A stretch of 64,000 bases of DNA from Phialophora verrucosa (lineage: Eukaryota; Ascomycota; Eurotiomycetes; Chaetothyriales; Herpotrichiellaceae), in assembly GCA_002099365.1 (NCBI GenBank), contig MSED01000004.1, positions 2,356,001 through 2,420,000 on the forward strand, in the 5' to 3' direction. The first letter of the stretch is position 1, and every line of letters begins with the position of its first letter. This document shows positions 1 through 9,170 of this stretch, in pieces. A model generated the notes under the pieces. That model searched no databases. It saw only the letters and a program-made list of their open reading frames with translations, and had not been told where the DNA came from. The translations under genes and the position numbers were made by a program.

Positions 1-82
1 ATCCATCTATCTTACCAGACCCTGATCCTTATTAATCATTTACCATCCGCGCTTCTTTCTCAACCCGGAACAAGACTAATTC

Positions 83-568
83 ATGCGAACACCGAGCAGG
101 ACGCCCGGCCATGAGCTCGAAGCCCGCCTCAACGCCACCCACGGCCCCGGCACGCCCTACTACGACGCCTTCCGGGCCTTCATCCTCGCGGGCCTCAAGG
201 AAGGCTGGGTCGCTCAGACGGAACTCGACGGCCCGCGGTACCGGCGCGGGCGCATCGCGGGGCCGACGCCCGAGAGCAACTTCATCTCCGTCACGACCGT
301 GTACATGTCGTCCGAGGACGAATACCGCGGCCAGTACCACGCCCATCCGTACGGGGAGATCAACTGCGTGATCCTGCTGGACGAGACGAGCAAGGCCCAG
401 CTGAAAGGCATGCAAGGATGGCAAGGCGCCGGGTGGACGAGCCCCGGCCCGGGGACGCACCATTACCCCGAGGTCCGGGGCGGGGAGCTCGTCGCCCTGT
501 TCTTCCTCCCCGCTGGGAGGATCAGTTACGAGGCCACGCCGGGGATGGCGCAGCCCGTGTCGTTGTAA
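83..568 (+). CDS. DUF4863 protein, 4-hydroxylaminobenzoate lyase-like
   Basis: This intronless ORF of 161 aa starts at the first ATG, 82 bp into the window. The protein resembles the DUF4863 family, whose studied bacterial member (PnbB type) is 4-hydroxylaminobenzoate lyase, acting in nitrobenzoate breakdown. Family-like stretches are HAHPYGEINCV near residue 93, QGWQGAGWTSPGPGTHHYPE near 111-130 and a C-terminal ALFFLPAGRISY. The His-rich, cupin-like pattern suggests a small metal-dependent fold, but that is inference. The length is close to that expected for the family. Because only 82 bp lie upstream, an earlier 5' exon cannot be excluded. The substrate in this organism is unknown; a general aromatic or stress role is possible. 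Confidence 0.8.
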   Translation: MRTPSRTPGHELEARLNATHGPGTPYYDAFRAFILAGLKEGWVAQTELDGPRYRRGRIAGPTPESNFISVTTVYMSSEDEYRGQYHAHPYGEINCVILLDETSKAQLKGMQGWQGAGWTSPGPGTHHYPEVRGGELVALFFLPAGRISYEATPGMAQPVSL

Positions 569-1522
569 GGACACACCTCGGTGCCAGTTTGAAAATTGGT
601 GGCGGTGGGCCTGCCGCCTGCCCTTGCATACATCATCGACTGGTCTGCTGGGAGGACGGATCCTAGCTAGAGGACCTACATACGGCGGATCCGTGCATGC
701 GTGGACGTGGATAGGATCATTATGAACATGGATGTGCGTGGCGTGGCGGAACACGAGCATTCCCCTGCTCGGGTGGAATTATGGAGAGCCTTTCTTCCCC
801 TGGACCCATTCCTGAGTGTAGTATGTATGTATGTATTATATCAAGGGCTTTTGTCGAGAACCGCACCACATGCCGCCAAGTGCACTGGATAGACTACGTA
901 CACGGTTGTATGATACTGTTCAGCAGCACTGGCGGCCCAAATACAATAAGGCCCCATGCGGAAGGCGGCATATCCTCTGACGGAAAGGATCCGACGCAAG
1001 AAAGACGAATTAGAAGTGGCATATTATCCATTGGATGAAAGGGCCTTAAGCAAGCAAGCATGCTGCAGTCAAATCATAAAATAATCTAAGCTAAAAACCT
1101 TCCGGGAAAGACCCCGGGAAAATGCTACCTCACATGCTGGGGGCGGCACGATTTCCACCTTGCCCTGGCTTGCCTTTCCTGCCAGCCGCAACCAACTGGG
1201 TGGAAGGTGACCAAACTCCACAAGCCACCAATGAGAGTGCCTGAATGAAAATTGAAAAGAACGAGGAATAACATCAAGACCACCATCGCAAAACATGACA
1301 CATTGGTTATCGCCCACCAATGATCTTCCCTCCTTCGGCCACATACTCCCTGCACGCCTAATCTTCCTAGCAATGATACACTGAACGGTCCTGCCTAGCT
1401 GCGTCCGGCGGCAAAGGAGGTCTCCAAGACAACCACAGCGACGGCCACGTCGTGATCGCCCTTGGGGAGGATGTTCGGTCCAACCTGTCCGGGACTCCCG
1501 CCGATATAGACACGCTGAGTAA
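569..1522. other. Intergenic, no gene seen
   Basis: This lies between the DUF4863 gene and the 3' end of the mucin-like locus, so it probably holds both 3' ends. A short TGTA-rich run lies near 818-838. ORFs here (for example on the minus strand at 1069-1560) lack recognisable protein features. Confidence 0.5.
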
Positions 1523-3310
1523 TCACCAGGCAGATGAGTTGCCATAATCAAGGATAACATCTGGTGTCAGGTGATCGGTGTCGGCAAGAGCATCTCTTGG
1601 GTGCTGACGGTATGGGCCGACACCGGGAGGGAGTGAACGCTTCCTGTAGCTCTGGGGGCCTCCGTTACCCGGTGTGAACTCGGTACCACTACCGGAGCGA
1701 GATACTCCGGCGGCGATGACGCCCGCTCTGGCAGTGGGAGCGTTGGCGAAAGCAGGACGGGCGGTATACAGGTTGCAGGTGTTGGAGCCATACCATTCGA
1801 ACAACCGGCAGCCGGCGCTGCCGTAGCTGTTCGCGGCGTTGAGGATCTCGCACAACCGAGCACAGTCGTCAGCCGTAGTGATGACACCACCAAAACCATA
1901 GGTCGTGGCTGCAGTGGCTGTGTTGACTTGAGTGGTAGAAATAGAGGCCGCGTAGTACGAGTAGCCCGCGCAGGTGATCAGGAAAGCGTCGTTGCGAGAA
2001 CCACCCAGAATGAACGGGCCGGCAGTCCCGGTAGTGCCCCTATTATAGACACCAACGAACGTTCTGTCGTAATAGTTCGCGGCCGGCCCGCCGCAAAGGT
2101 TAAGGTCATAGCCCGGTGCTAGGAGATATGTAGCGTCGATGACCTTCGGAGCAGTCGCCGTCAAGAGCCTGGCGGTGCGGACAAGGTTCCCGACGAAGCT
2201 GTTCGGGGTCAAGAGACCATTGCCGGCCTGTGTGAGATAGAGCGAGCAAGTCGACAAGGATGAGGCCCAGTAGGCAACTGTGCAAGCCCCAGTGCCGGCC
2301 TGATTGCAAAGGTCCATACAAGCCTCTAGAGAGTGGACGTTGGGGGTAGCCGGCGGGGCGGAGCCTGAAGCCGGACTCATGAAGCATTCGATCTCGTAAA
2401 CCGCATTCGGTGCATTAGACAGAGCCACTTTCTGGTAATTGTATGCTCCCGTTTGAACCGGCAGAGGCTGGGTGGTCGGAGAGACCACGAAGTTGACTCC
2501 TGCGCAGAGCACACCATTCGAAGATACTGGAGACACGGTGACTGTTGAGGCCAGGCTCGAGACATCCTGAGGAGGTGGTGGACTATACGTGGTGGCCAAA
2601 GTGGACATGGTGGTGGTTGTCATTGCTGAAGTCGTGGTTGGTTGGGTCGTGGTGGTGGTGGCCGGGATCGTCGTCGCCGGAGTGCTAGTCGTGGCTGCTT
2701 CAGTGGCTGCCCCCGTGGTCATGGCGGTGGTCATGGCGGTGGTCGTCGTCGCCGAAGTCGTGCTAGTAAACCCAAAGCTCGTGGTCGACGCGGTTGTAGC
2801 CGGTTGGGTAAACTCAAAGGTGGTGCTAGACTGGCTCGTGGCCGCGCCAGTAAACTCAAATGTGGTGGTAGACCCAGTTGTGGCCGCCGTAGTAAACTCA
2901 AAAGGAGTGCTAGACGCAGTGGTAGCGACCGTAGTGAACTCAAAAGTAGTTTTAGATTCGGTTGTAGCCGTGGTAGTAAACTCAAAAGTAGTCATCGACG
3001 CGCTTGTGCCTGCTCCAGTAGTGCTCGTTGGCCCTATCATTATGGTGCTAGTCATCTCTATCCTAGAAGTACTCGTACTGGTCGTAGCCGCTGCAGTCGT
3101 GCTAGTCTCCGCCGCTAAAGAAGTCGTCGACGCGGTCGTGGCCGCTCCCGTAAACTCAAAAGTAGTGATCGACGCGGTGGTGGTTGCTCCACGGGTGGTC
3201 GTCGCCGACGTGGTGGTCAACTCGGTCGTGACCACTCGTGTGGTGCTGATCGTCGTGACTGCGCTAATCGAGGAGGAAGCTGAAGACAAGAAGTTAACAA
3301 AGTTATGCAA
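1523..3310 (-). CDS. Mucin-like Ser/Thr-rich protein with C-terminal apple/PAN-like domains (probable last exon)
   Basis: This open frame covers about 595 codons but has no ATG: its 5' end is TTG after a TAG. It is therefore almost certainly a 3' exon, and a good acceptor (tgtcttcag) lies about 25 nt inside the 5' end. The first ~240 residues are an extracellular-type Thr/Ser stalk with a 42-bp (14-aa) tandem repeat carrying FEFT. Then come two Cys-containing regions resembling fungal apple/PAN domains (near residues 300-375 and 405-520), with CMDLC and CARLCE motifs. The tail has a KR pair and no obvious GPI signal. It is probably the C-terminal part of one large gene starting at 6280, because fungal proteins with a DUF7908-like N-terminus often end in apple-like domains. 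A wall-associated or adhesive role is inferred. Confidence 0.6.
   Translation of the reverse strand: MHNFVNFLSSASSSISAVTTISTTRVVTTELTTTSATTTRGATTTASITTFEFTGAATTASTTSLAAETSTTAAATTSTSTSRIEMTSTIMIGPTSTTGAGTSASMTTFEFTTTATTESKTTFEFTTVATTASSTPFEFTTAATTGSTTTFEFTGAATSQSSTTFEFTQPATTASTTSFGFTSTTSATTTTAMTTAMTTGAATEAATTSTPATTIPATTTTTQPTTTSAMTTTTMSTLATTYSPPPPQDVSSLASTVTVSPVSSNGVLCAGVNFVVSPTTQPLPVQTGAYNYQKVALSNAPNAVYEIECFMSPASGSAPPATPNVHSLEACMDLCNQAGTGACTVAYWASSLSTCSLYLTQAGNGLLTPNSFVGNLVRTARLLTATAPKVIDATYLLAPGYDLNLCGGPAANYYDRTFVGVYNRGTTGTAGPFILGGSRNDAFLITCAGYSYYAASISTTQVNTATAATTYGFGGVITTADDCARLCEILNAANSYGSAGCRLFEWYGSNTCNLYTARPAFANAPTARAGVIAAGVSRSGSGTEFTPGNGGPQSYRKRSLPPGVGPYRQHPRDALADTDHLTPDVILDYGNSSAW
2767..3018 (-). 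repeat. 42-bp tandem repeat encoding a 14-aa Thr-rich unit
   Basis: On the plus strand the word taaactcaaa, or a near variant, recurs at 2767, 2809, 2851, 2893, 2935 and 2977, exactly 42 bp apart. On the coding (minus) strand each unit gives 14 residues centred on FEFT followed by ATT and Ser. A further isolated copy of the word is at 3151. The period is a multiple of three, so copy-number changes keep the frame. Confidence 0.9.
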
Positions 3311-3416
3311 CTACCTAAAGCTAGTGATGTGATGTGATAGTAGCGCTAGTAATAAGGGTAATCAGAGAAGAATAGTAGTACTAATTTAGGAAGTCGTGCT
3401 GGTCAGGGCATCCCGT

Positions 3417-4822
3417 TCACACACTGCTCGTCGTTGAGGTCGTACCAGCATCACTAGTAGTTGTCGAACCTGCATCGGCAGTAGTTGTAATTGTCGTGAA
3501 CGTCGAGCTGGTGGCGTCCACACTAGTGGTCGTCTCGGCGGCAGAAGTGGTAGTGTCTGCAGCAGTAGTTGTCAACGTAGAGCTGGTGACATCAGCACTA
3601 GTGGTCGTCTCGGCGGCAGAAGTGGTAGTGTCTGCAGCAGTAGTTGTCAACGTAGAGCTGGTGGCATCAGCACTAGTGGTCGTTGCGTCGGCTGAAGTTG
3701 TCTCGTCGGCAGAAGTGGTGGTGTCTGCAGCAGTAGTTGTCACTGTCGTCAACGTCGAGCTAGTGGCAAGCTCGCTTGTAGTAGTGGTCATGGTGGAGCT
3801 GGACTCGGCGGATGTAGAAACTGTTGACTCCGTCGAGATGAGCGTAGCGTCAGCTGAAACCGTGCTTGATGGTCCTTCCGTAGATGTCGTGCTCTCAGAA
3901 GTCGCAATAGTGGTAGTCTCTTCGCTGGAGCTGGTGGAGGCGCTTGAACTGGCCGAGCTCTCACTACTCTCTGCCGTGGAGCTAGTCTGCCCGGCGTCGC
4001 TTGAGGCTGAGCTGATAGCCGTCGTAGTAGGAGCTGCGCTGCTCGGGCTCGTCGTCTCCTCAGCAGAGCCAGTGCTTGAAGCGGGTTCGGAGGAGATGCC
4101 ACCGCTGGTAGTCGGGCCTATTTACGGTGTCGAATCAGGTCAGCGGATGTCGTCGACGCGCCCTGAGACGTAGTTGGCACGGAGGAAGCGGCAGAAGACA
4201 TTGAAGAAGTAGACGCAAAGCCAAAGGTTGTCGTCGAACTTCCTGGAGCGGGCGCGCTGGATACTACACGATCATTCGTCAGCCGACAACGAAAGACAAG
4301 GACTCGATACCGAGGATGTGACATACCTAGAGAAGAACCGATCGAGTGTATAATGTATAATATAGACGTCGCTGATAATGGAGGCGAACCGGTCGGAGTA
4401 AATGAGGTCTAGTCAGCAACCGTCGTAGAGAAAAAGCTATCACAGGAACTTGTGGTTGATGAAATGCCGACCCCATCACCAGTGCTTGCAGAGGCAGCCG
4501 AGCTCGAGACCGGAACGGAGCTGAAGCAGCAGCCGGACTTCGCTGGTCGAGACGGCTGCATCTTATGCTGAGGCCAAGCTGGACGACGCCAAGCTCGGCT
4601 CAGATGACAAAGTGCTGGTGACAGTGCGGGGGTCGACGAGCCTGGGGCAGATGGAAGGGTAGGGGAAAACACGGCATCGCTGGAATCGAGGGTGGGAGAC
4701 GTACCGGAACTTGAAGCAGTACTTGGAGTGGTTGACAAGAAAGCCGCAGCAGAGCTTTCCGGTGCACCTCCAACCGCATTTGTCGTTGTAGAAACAGCAA
4801 GGGTAGAGCTTGTGATAGCCAC
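3417..4822 (-). other. Ser/Thr-rich middle part of the mucin-like locus, exon structure unresolved
   Basis: Long Ser/Thr-rich stretches occur on the minus strand but change frame. One frame is open from about 4123 to 3417, beginning IGPTTSGG and ending TTSSV. A second frame carries Ser/Thr-rich text at 4822-4640, 4540-4409 and 4258-4140, and a short stretch at 4625-4563 is Ser/Thr-rich in the first frame. A convincing intron lies at about 4326-4259: donor GTATGT, branch GGCTGACG, acceptor ATCCAG. A branch plus acceptor also precede 4117 (GCTGAC, then AAATAG). Either several small introns connect these pieces or the stalk has accumulated frameshifts. I could not build one continuous reading frame. 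Confidence 0.5.
3511..3735 (-). repeat. 75-bp tandem repeat in the mucin-like stalk
   Basis: Two nearly identical 75-bp units lie at 3511-3585 and 3586-3660, with a diverged, expanded third unit from 3661. On the minus strand they encode a 25-residue Thr/Ser/Ala unit containing SSTLTTTAADTTTSAAETTT. The unit length is a multiple of three. Confidence 0.88.
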
Positions 4823-6280
4823 TCATGGGCCAGTAGAGCTTGTTGCCTCGGAAGTCGGCATGCCCGCCTTGACCGAGCTACTGCTGAGGGAAGGGGATGT
4901 TGTGCTTGAAATGGGGGCAGAACTGGACAGAGAAGGAGAGGAAGACACCATACCTGCTGAAGTACTCGATTCACCGGTGATAACTGCGCCGCCAGTAGAC
5001 GAGGCGGTTGTGCTCGATTCTTCGGGAGCACCTGAGGATGACGACTCGGGACCTGCCGAGCTTGAGGAGCTTGTGACTGTCGGGTTATCTGTTGCGGAGC
5101 CAGTAGAAGATGCCGGTTCGGTCGTCGACTCAGTTGTGGTGACATCAACCGGGGTCGTGGATGATACATCGCTCGCCGATGTCGTGCTCGAAGGGATGCC
5201 TGAAACAGTAGTTGTATACCCTCCATCACTCAGGGGCACCGGGCAAGCCGAGGGGACAATACCCCCCAGAGTGACAACGTAACAGTCGTCTCTCGGGGGA
5301 TTAGGGAAGCCGGCGTACACTTTGGCGTCACCGCATTGGTAGAAGGTAGCGGCACCTCGGTCGAAACTGTTCCAGTTGAGAATACCGTCGACAAATGACA
5401 ACACCGTCGTTACGTCGTTGTAGTTGGGGTCGGGCGTCATGATGGCGAAGGTGTCAGTGGTGTTACGGCCCACCTCGTTCTCGCCGTCAGTCAACTCGCC
5501 TCCCTCCAAGAAATACCGATCTGCAACGTCGCAAGCCAGAGCGGCACCTCCTTCATCCCCGGACAGGACAGCAGCTGCTGTCGGTCCTGCAGGAGCAGCC
5601 TGTCTTCTCACCTTCGCTCCAAGACCGTTGACTGCAACACCGATGATGACTCCAGAGTCTGCCAGCGAGGCAGGCAGGTCAGTGATCGTTCCTGCTGGAA
5701 GTCCCTCACCAAGTGTCAGTGGAGTTTGCGTGACTTCGATCAAGATTGTGTTCCCGTTCGCGTCGATAGACGTGGAAGTCAGGACTGGGGGAGGTGCCGG
5801 AGTTGTTTGCGGAGGAGGGATGGCCGTGAAAACTGTAGTCGAGGTTGACGACGCCCCGATGGACGTGGTGCTGGAAGGCGACAGAGCAGTCGTCGAGCCA
5901 GGTGTTGCACCGGTTGTGGTCGAAGTCAATCCTGTAAGAGTCGGACCAACATCGCCTCCGCCACCGGTGGTGCTAGAAGGATAGACAAAGGTGGTGGTGA
6001 TGGTCTCGACGATGGTTGTCGTGATGTATGAGTTGGTAACGTACGTCGTCGGAGCATTGTTAATCATAACCGTATTGCCGTCACCAAATAGGTTGATAAT
6101 CGACGAGGCCGACTGAAAGAAGGAGCTGTAGTATCCCGCCTGTACCACAACGACGCTGGTGACTGAAGGCACGGGACATAGTCCGCTAGGTCCATATGCC
6201 ACTGTGGACAGAGCTTGCGCGCTCACCGATGCGACATGGGCAGCCAGGTAAGGCAAAACGAGTGACGATGATGGCCACAT
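4823..6280 (-). CDS. Secreted mucin-like protein, N-terminal part (signal peptide, DUF7908-like region, Ser/Thr stalk)
   Basis: The start is the ATG at 6280, chosen because it opens a signal peptide (MWPSSSLVLPYLAAHVASVSA); the frame runs further upstream without an ATG. After about 100 residues of Thr-rich and Val-rich text comes a globular region (about residues 210-360) with NYNDVTTVLSFVDGILNW and several Cys. This resembles the DUF7908 domain of fungal apple-domain proteins, recognised from memory only. A Ser/Thr stalk follows to an in-frame TGA at 4823-4825, giving 485 aa. After the TGA the same frame stays Ser/Thr-rich for about 60 codons. Either the protein ends here or an intron removes the stop; a donor-like CAG|GTATGG lies at 4953. 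A wall or surface location is inferred. Confidence 0.6.
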   Translation of the reverse strand: MWPSSSLVLPYLAAHVASVSAQALSTVAYGPSGLCPVPSVTSVVVVQAGYYSSFFQSASSIINLFGDGNTVMINNAPTTYVTNSYITTTIVETITTTFVYPSSTTGGGGDVGPTLTGLTSTTTGATPGSTTALSPSSTTSIGASSTSTTVFTAIPPPQTTPAPPPVLTSTSIDANGNTILIEVTQTPLTLGEGLPAGTITDLPASLADSGVIIGVAVNGLGAKVRRQAAPAGPTAAAVLSGDEGGAALACDVADRYFLEGGELTDGENEVGRNTTDTFAIMTPDPNYNDVTTVLSFVDGILNWNSFDRGAATFYQCGDAKVYAGFPNPPRDDCYVVTLGGIVPSACPVPLSDGGYTTTVSGIPSSTTSASDVSSTTPVDVTTTESTTEPASSTGSATDNPTVTSSSSSAGPESSSSGAPEESSTTASSTGGAVITGESSTSAGMVSSSPSLSSSAPISSTTSPSLSSSSVKAGMPTSEATSSTGP

Positions 6281-7531
6281 GGTGGGCCACACGGTTGCTT
6301 TTTTGCTGTATTCTGTGCAAAAGACTGGGAAGGTAGAGGGAACAGACTGGAGGACTGCAGAACTCCAAACCAAACGAGTGACTGCCGACCGACAAAAGTT
6401 CAAGAGCAGATTGCCGCAGGGCTTGGTTTTTGAGGACTCGGTCCCTCAGGAACGCGGGATGATAATAACAACATGGGAATGCTGCATTCCAGTGCAATAC
6501 CCGTCTACCACCGCGCACTGACCACTGGTGCAGAATTCTGGCATTCAAGGGGCCCTCCGAGGAATGACAGTGCGCGCACACGGCATGAGGCGACAAGAGA
6601 GATATCCTACCATTCTTCAGCAAGCTTTGGGCACCTCGCGTGCCGCAGGGTTCTGAATTGGGTCTGGGAGATTTATACTCTTGCCGATTGCCACCAATCT
6701 TCCCAGTCACCCAGTCCAGGATGTCCCAGTGGTGGTTCATTCCCTGGACCCAAGAAGAAAAACAGCACACACAAGGAAACGGCCAGGGTCAATGGATTCG
6801 AGCCAGAAGAATGGGTGTCAAGCAGTTGGTCAGAATGAGTCTGACAGGTGGCAGCTTCACAGCAACGGCTTGGAGAGAGTTCTCGCTTGGGCCCATTGGC
6901 GACCACGAGGGGTATTTCGCTGCCCCGTTGTAGCTCCATCTCTTGATGCCAGTGCAGGCGCCGACGAAGGTGATGATAGAGTACATTGGTACATAGTGAT
7001 TCAGTCGCGCTGGCAAGCACCTCACCAGGGAGGGTCAAGGGCGCAGGCTGTTGGTGTCACGTGCCCGTCGCATGGGCAATCTTCAGTGCCAAGACACGTA
7101 ACGCTTAAACGAACCGGCGCTACGGTGCCTAATCTCCGGCCGTGGCAGTTGACGTCATTGTTGTCCTGGTTCTTGAAGACGATGAAGCACTGACCGGCTT
7201 TCCAACAATGGGCGCGACCTTTGGGATTTCCTTGATTTCGCCCCCTCTGGTTCCCGGATCGGCAGAGCAGCACAGCTCTACGAGTACGAGCTCGTATGAC
7301 CGTCTCGCGACTTGGAGCACATACACCCGTTCGCGAACGAGTGCTCACAGACATCAGCCAACAGCCGCTATCCTCTTGCGTTCTCCTGCGCCCACGTGCC
7401 TCTGCTCTTGTTTGGCCTCGAGTCTGTTGGGATGCGATAGTTGATAAATTGCATGTGAGTGATCATTGTGTAGTCCATTGCCGGCGTGGCTAATAAGCCC
7501 AGTCTTGATTGTATATACGTCTTTCGCCAAT
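6281..7531. other. Divergent intergenic region
   Basis: This separates the mucin-like locus (minus) from the DUF2183 gene (plus) and should hold both promoters. ORFs of up to about 170 aa overlap in several frames, with no recognisable domain or consistent signal. I see no other gene. Confidence 0.5.
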
Positions 7532-9124
7532 ATGATTCTGCAACTCTTGTCCGCCGCCTCGATTCTTCTCCTACGAGCGTCTGCCGTCCCTACCAAGGTC
7601 TCCCCCCAAGAGGAGGCACTGATTACCCCCGCCCCAACGCGCACGCTTGCGGTATACGGATCGTACGCAGGAGTAAGGCGGGGTATCCTCAGCGATATCA
7701 CGTCCGATCTCGACTCCTATGTCAACTCTGTCTTTTCCGAACTAGGTAGCGCGATACCTTCATATGTGTCGAACGGCTTGCTGCCCGGCCTACAGAACCT
7801 TCCTACGGGGAGCGATGTGGCCAGCTCGGTCGGTGTCAGCAGCTCGGACCTAGCTGCTTCCCCCACACAAGTATTGAACATCCCAGGGTATGGAAACTGG
7901 ACTTCTTCCGGCTGGAACTTGCGCATACATGGGAATGTGTATAAACAACCCGATATTTCCAATGCCACCGTGGACAAGCTCGCGAACTTCTACCTGATCG
8001 ACACGAGTGTTGCGGATCTCCCACCAGCGCAACAGGATCAAGCTCGCAACCTGACACGAGAGATCTACGTCGTGCAGCAAGGGAATCAATCTGTCACAAT
8101 GGATATAGTGCCCAGTCCTCAATTTGGTTCGAGTGGGCAGCCTGGAGGAGGCGGCGGCGTGACACCCGCTGGTGGAGAACAGGTCATTACTTTGCCAAAT
8201 CCCACGACTCCGGAAGGCGATTTTGACGTCTTCTTGCAAATTGACAACAGTTCATTGGCATTAGCGGCTGGTACGGGCGACATCCCCCCACAGAGGTTGA
8301 ATGTATACACACAGGGCACGGACACGGGCAACGCTACTTCATACCTTGTCTCCGACCAAGGCCTCACCATCATCTCCGACATCGACGACATTCTGCGGGT
8401 CACGAAAATCTACGAGCCAAAAGAAGGTCTCCTCAACTCCTTCGCCCGCCCTTTCGCGCCCTGGATGAACATGCCTGACATTTACCGTAACTGGTCCGTC
8501 AGCCTCCCCAACATGCACTTCCACTACCTTACCACCACTCCCGAACAGATCACCCGCAACTACATGGAATATATCTATGCGAACTACCCCGGCGGCAGCT
8601 TCGACACCCGGCCCCTCAACTTCAGCGACGTGTCCGCCACGCTTTCTATCCGCAAATTCCTCCTGGACAAGATCTTCCAGACGTTTCCGAATCGAAAATT
8701 CATCCTCGTGGCAGACACGAGTAACTCGGATGTCATGCGCGACTATCCCGAAATGGCGGAACAGTATCCTGGCCAAGTCCAGTGTATCTTCTTGCGAAAC
8801 ACTTCGGCCACCGACCCGGGTGACAAGTTTCCGTACAATACCGAGGGGTTCAAGAATTTGAATCAGAACAGTTATATGTTCTTCAAGGTGCCGGATGATC
8901 TGACCGGGCTGGATATAGTGAATGGCCAGTGTTGGAATACCAGTATCCCGCAAAATTTGACGTTCGGGTATCAAGGGCTGCCATTTGGGTTGTCAACAGG
9001 TGATGGGAATTCCAGTAGTAGTGGCAATGGTGCCGGAAGGTCCTTGGGCGGTGGTGGTCTGTTTGAGCGATCCAGCACGCTGGCGATACTCGTGTTGGGA
9101 CTGGTCGCTTTCAACGCACTGTGA
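7532..9124 (+). CDS. Secreted, probably GPI-anchored App1-type (DUF2183) phosphatase-like protein
   Basis: This single-exon gene encodes 530 aa. The ATG at 7532 is chosen because it opens a signal peptide (MILQLLSAASILLLRASAVP); the frame upstream has no ATG. The C-terminal half matches the App1/DUF2183 phosphatidate phosphatase catalytic domain. The haloacid-dehalogenase-like motif is SDIDDILR, with D283, D285 and D286, followed by KEGLLNSFARPF, FHYLTTTPEQ and FILVADTSNSDVMRDYPE. Yeast App1 has DxDxT; here the Thr position is Ile (I287). The protein has many N-glycosylation sequons and ends in a Gly/Ser linker, charged residues and a hydrophobic tail (TLAILVLGLVAFNAL), as in GPI-anchored proteins. 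It is therefore probably extracellular, unlike yeast App1 at actin patches. Activity on phosphatidate is not certain. Confidence 0.87.
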   Translation: MILQLLSAASILLLRASAVPTKVSPQEEALITPAPTRTLAVYGSYAGVRRGILSDITSDLDSYVNSVFSELGSAIPSYVSNGLLPGLQNLPTGSDVASSVGVSSSDLAASPTQVLNIPGYGNWTSSGWNLRIHGNVYKQPDISNATVDKLANFYLIDTSVADLPPAQQDQARNLTREIYVVQQGNQSVTMDIVPSPQFGSSGQPGGGGGVTPAGGEQVITLPNPTTPEGDFDVFLQIDNSSLALAAGTGDIPPQRLNVYTQGTDTGNATSYLVSDQGLTIISDIDDILRVTKIYEPKEGLLNSFARPFAPWMNMPDIYRNWSVSLPNMHFHYLTTTPEQITRNYMEYIYANYPGGSFDTRPLNFSDVSATLSIRKFLLDKIFQTFPNRKFILVADTSNSDVMRDYPEMAEQYPGQVQCIFLRNTSATDPGDKFPYNTEGFKNLNQNSYMFFKVPDDLTGLDIVNGQCWNTSIPQNLTFGYQGLPFGLSTGDGNSSSSGNGAGRSLGGGGLFERSSTLAILVLGLVAFNAL

Positions 9125-9170
9125 TTCTCTTGCCGACCGTTGGCACAGGTGACATGCTGCACACACGTCG

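Noticed and set aside
2589..3332. Long plus-strand ORF of Val-rich protein over the mucin stalk
   Set aside because: It is the antisense shadow of Thr/Ser codon repeats; the protein is only Val/Ala runs with no domain. The same holds for 3496-4173 and 4692-5282.
6780..6810. tRNA-like B-box (ggctcgaatcc on the minus strand)
   Set aside because: It lacks the TTC of the T-loop and no A-box or acceptor stem could be found. No other site in the window looked like a tRNA gene.
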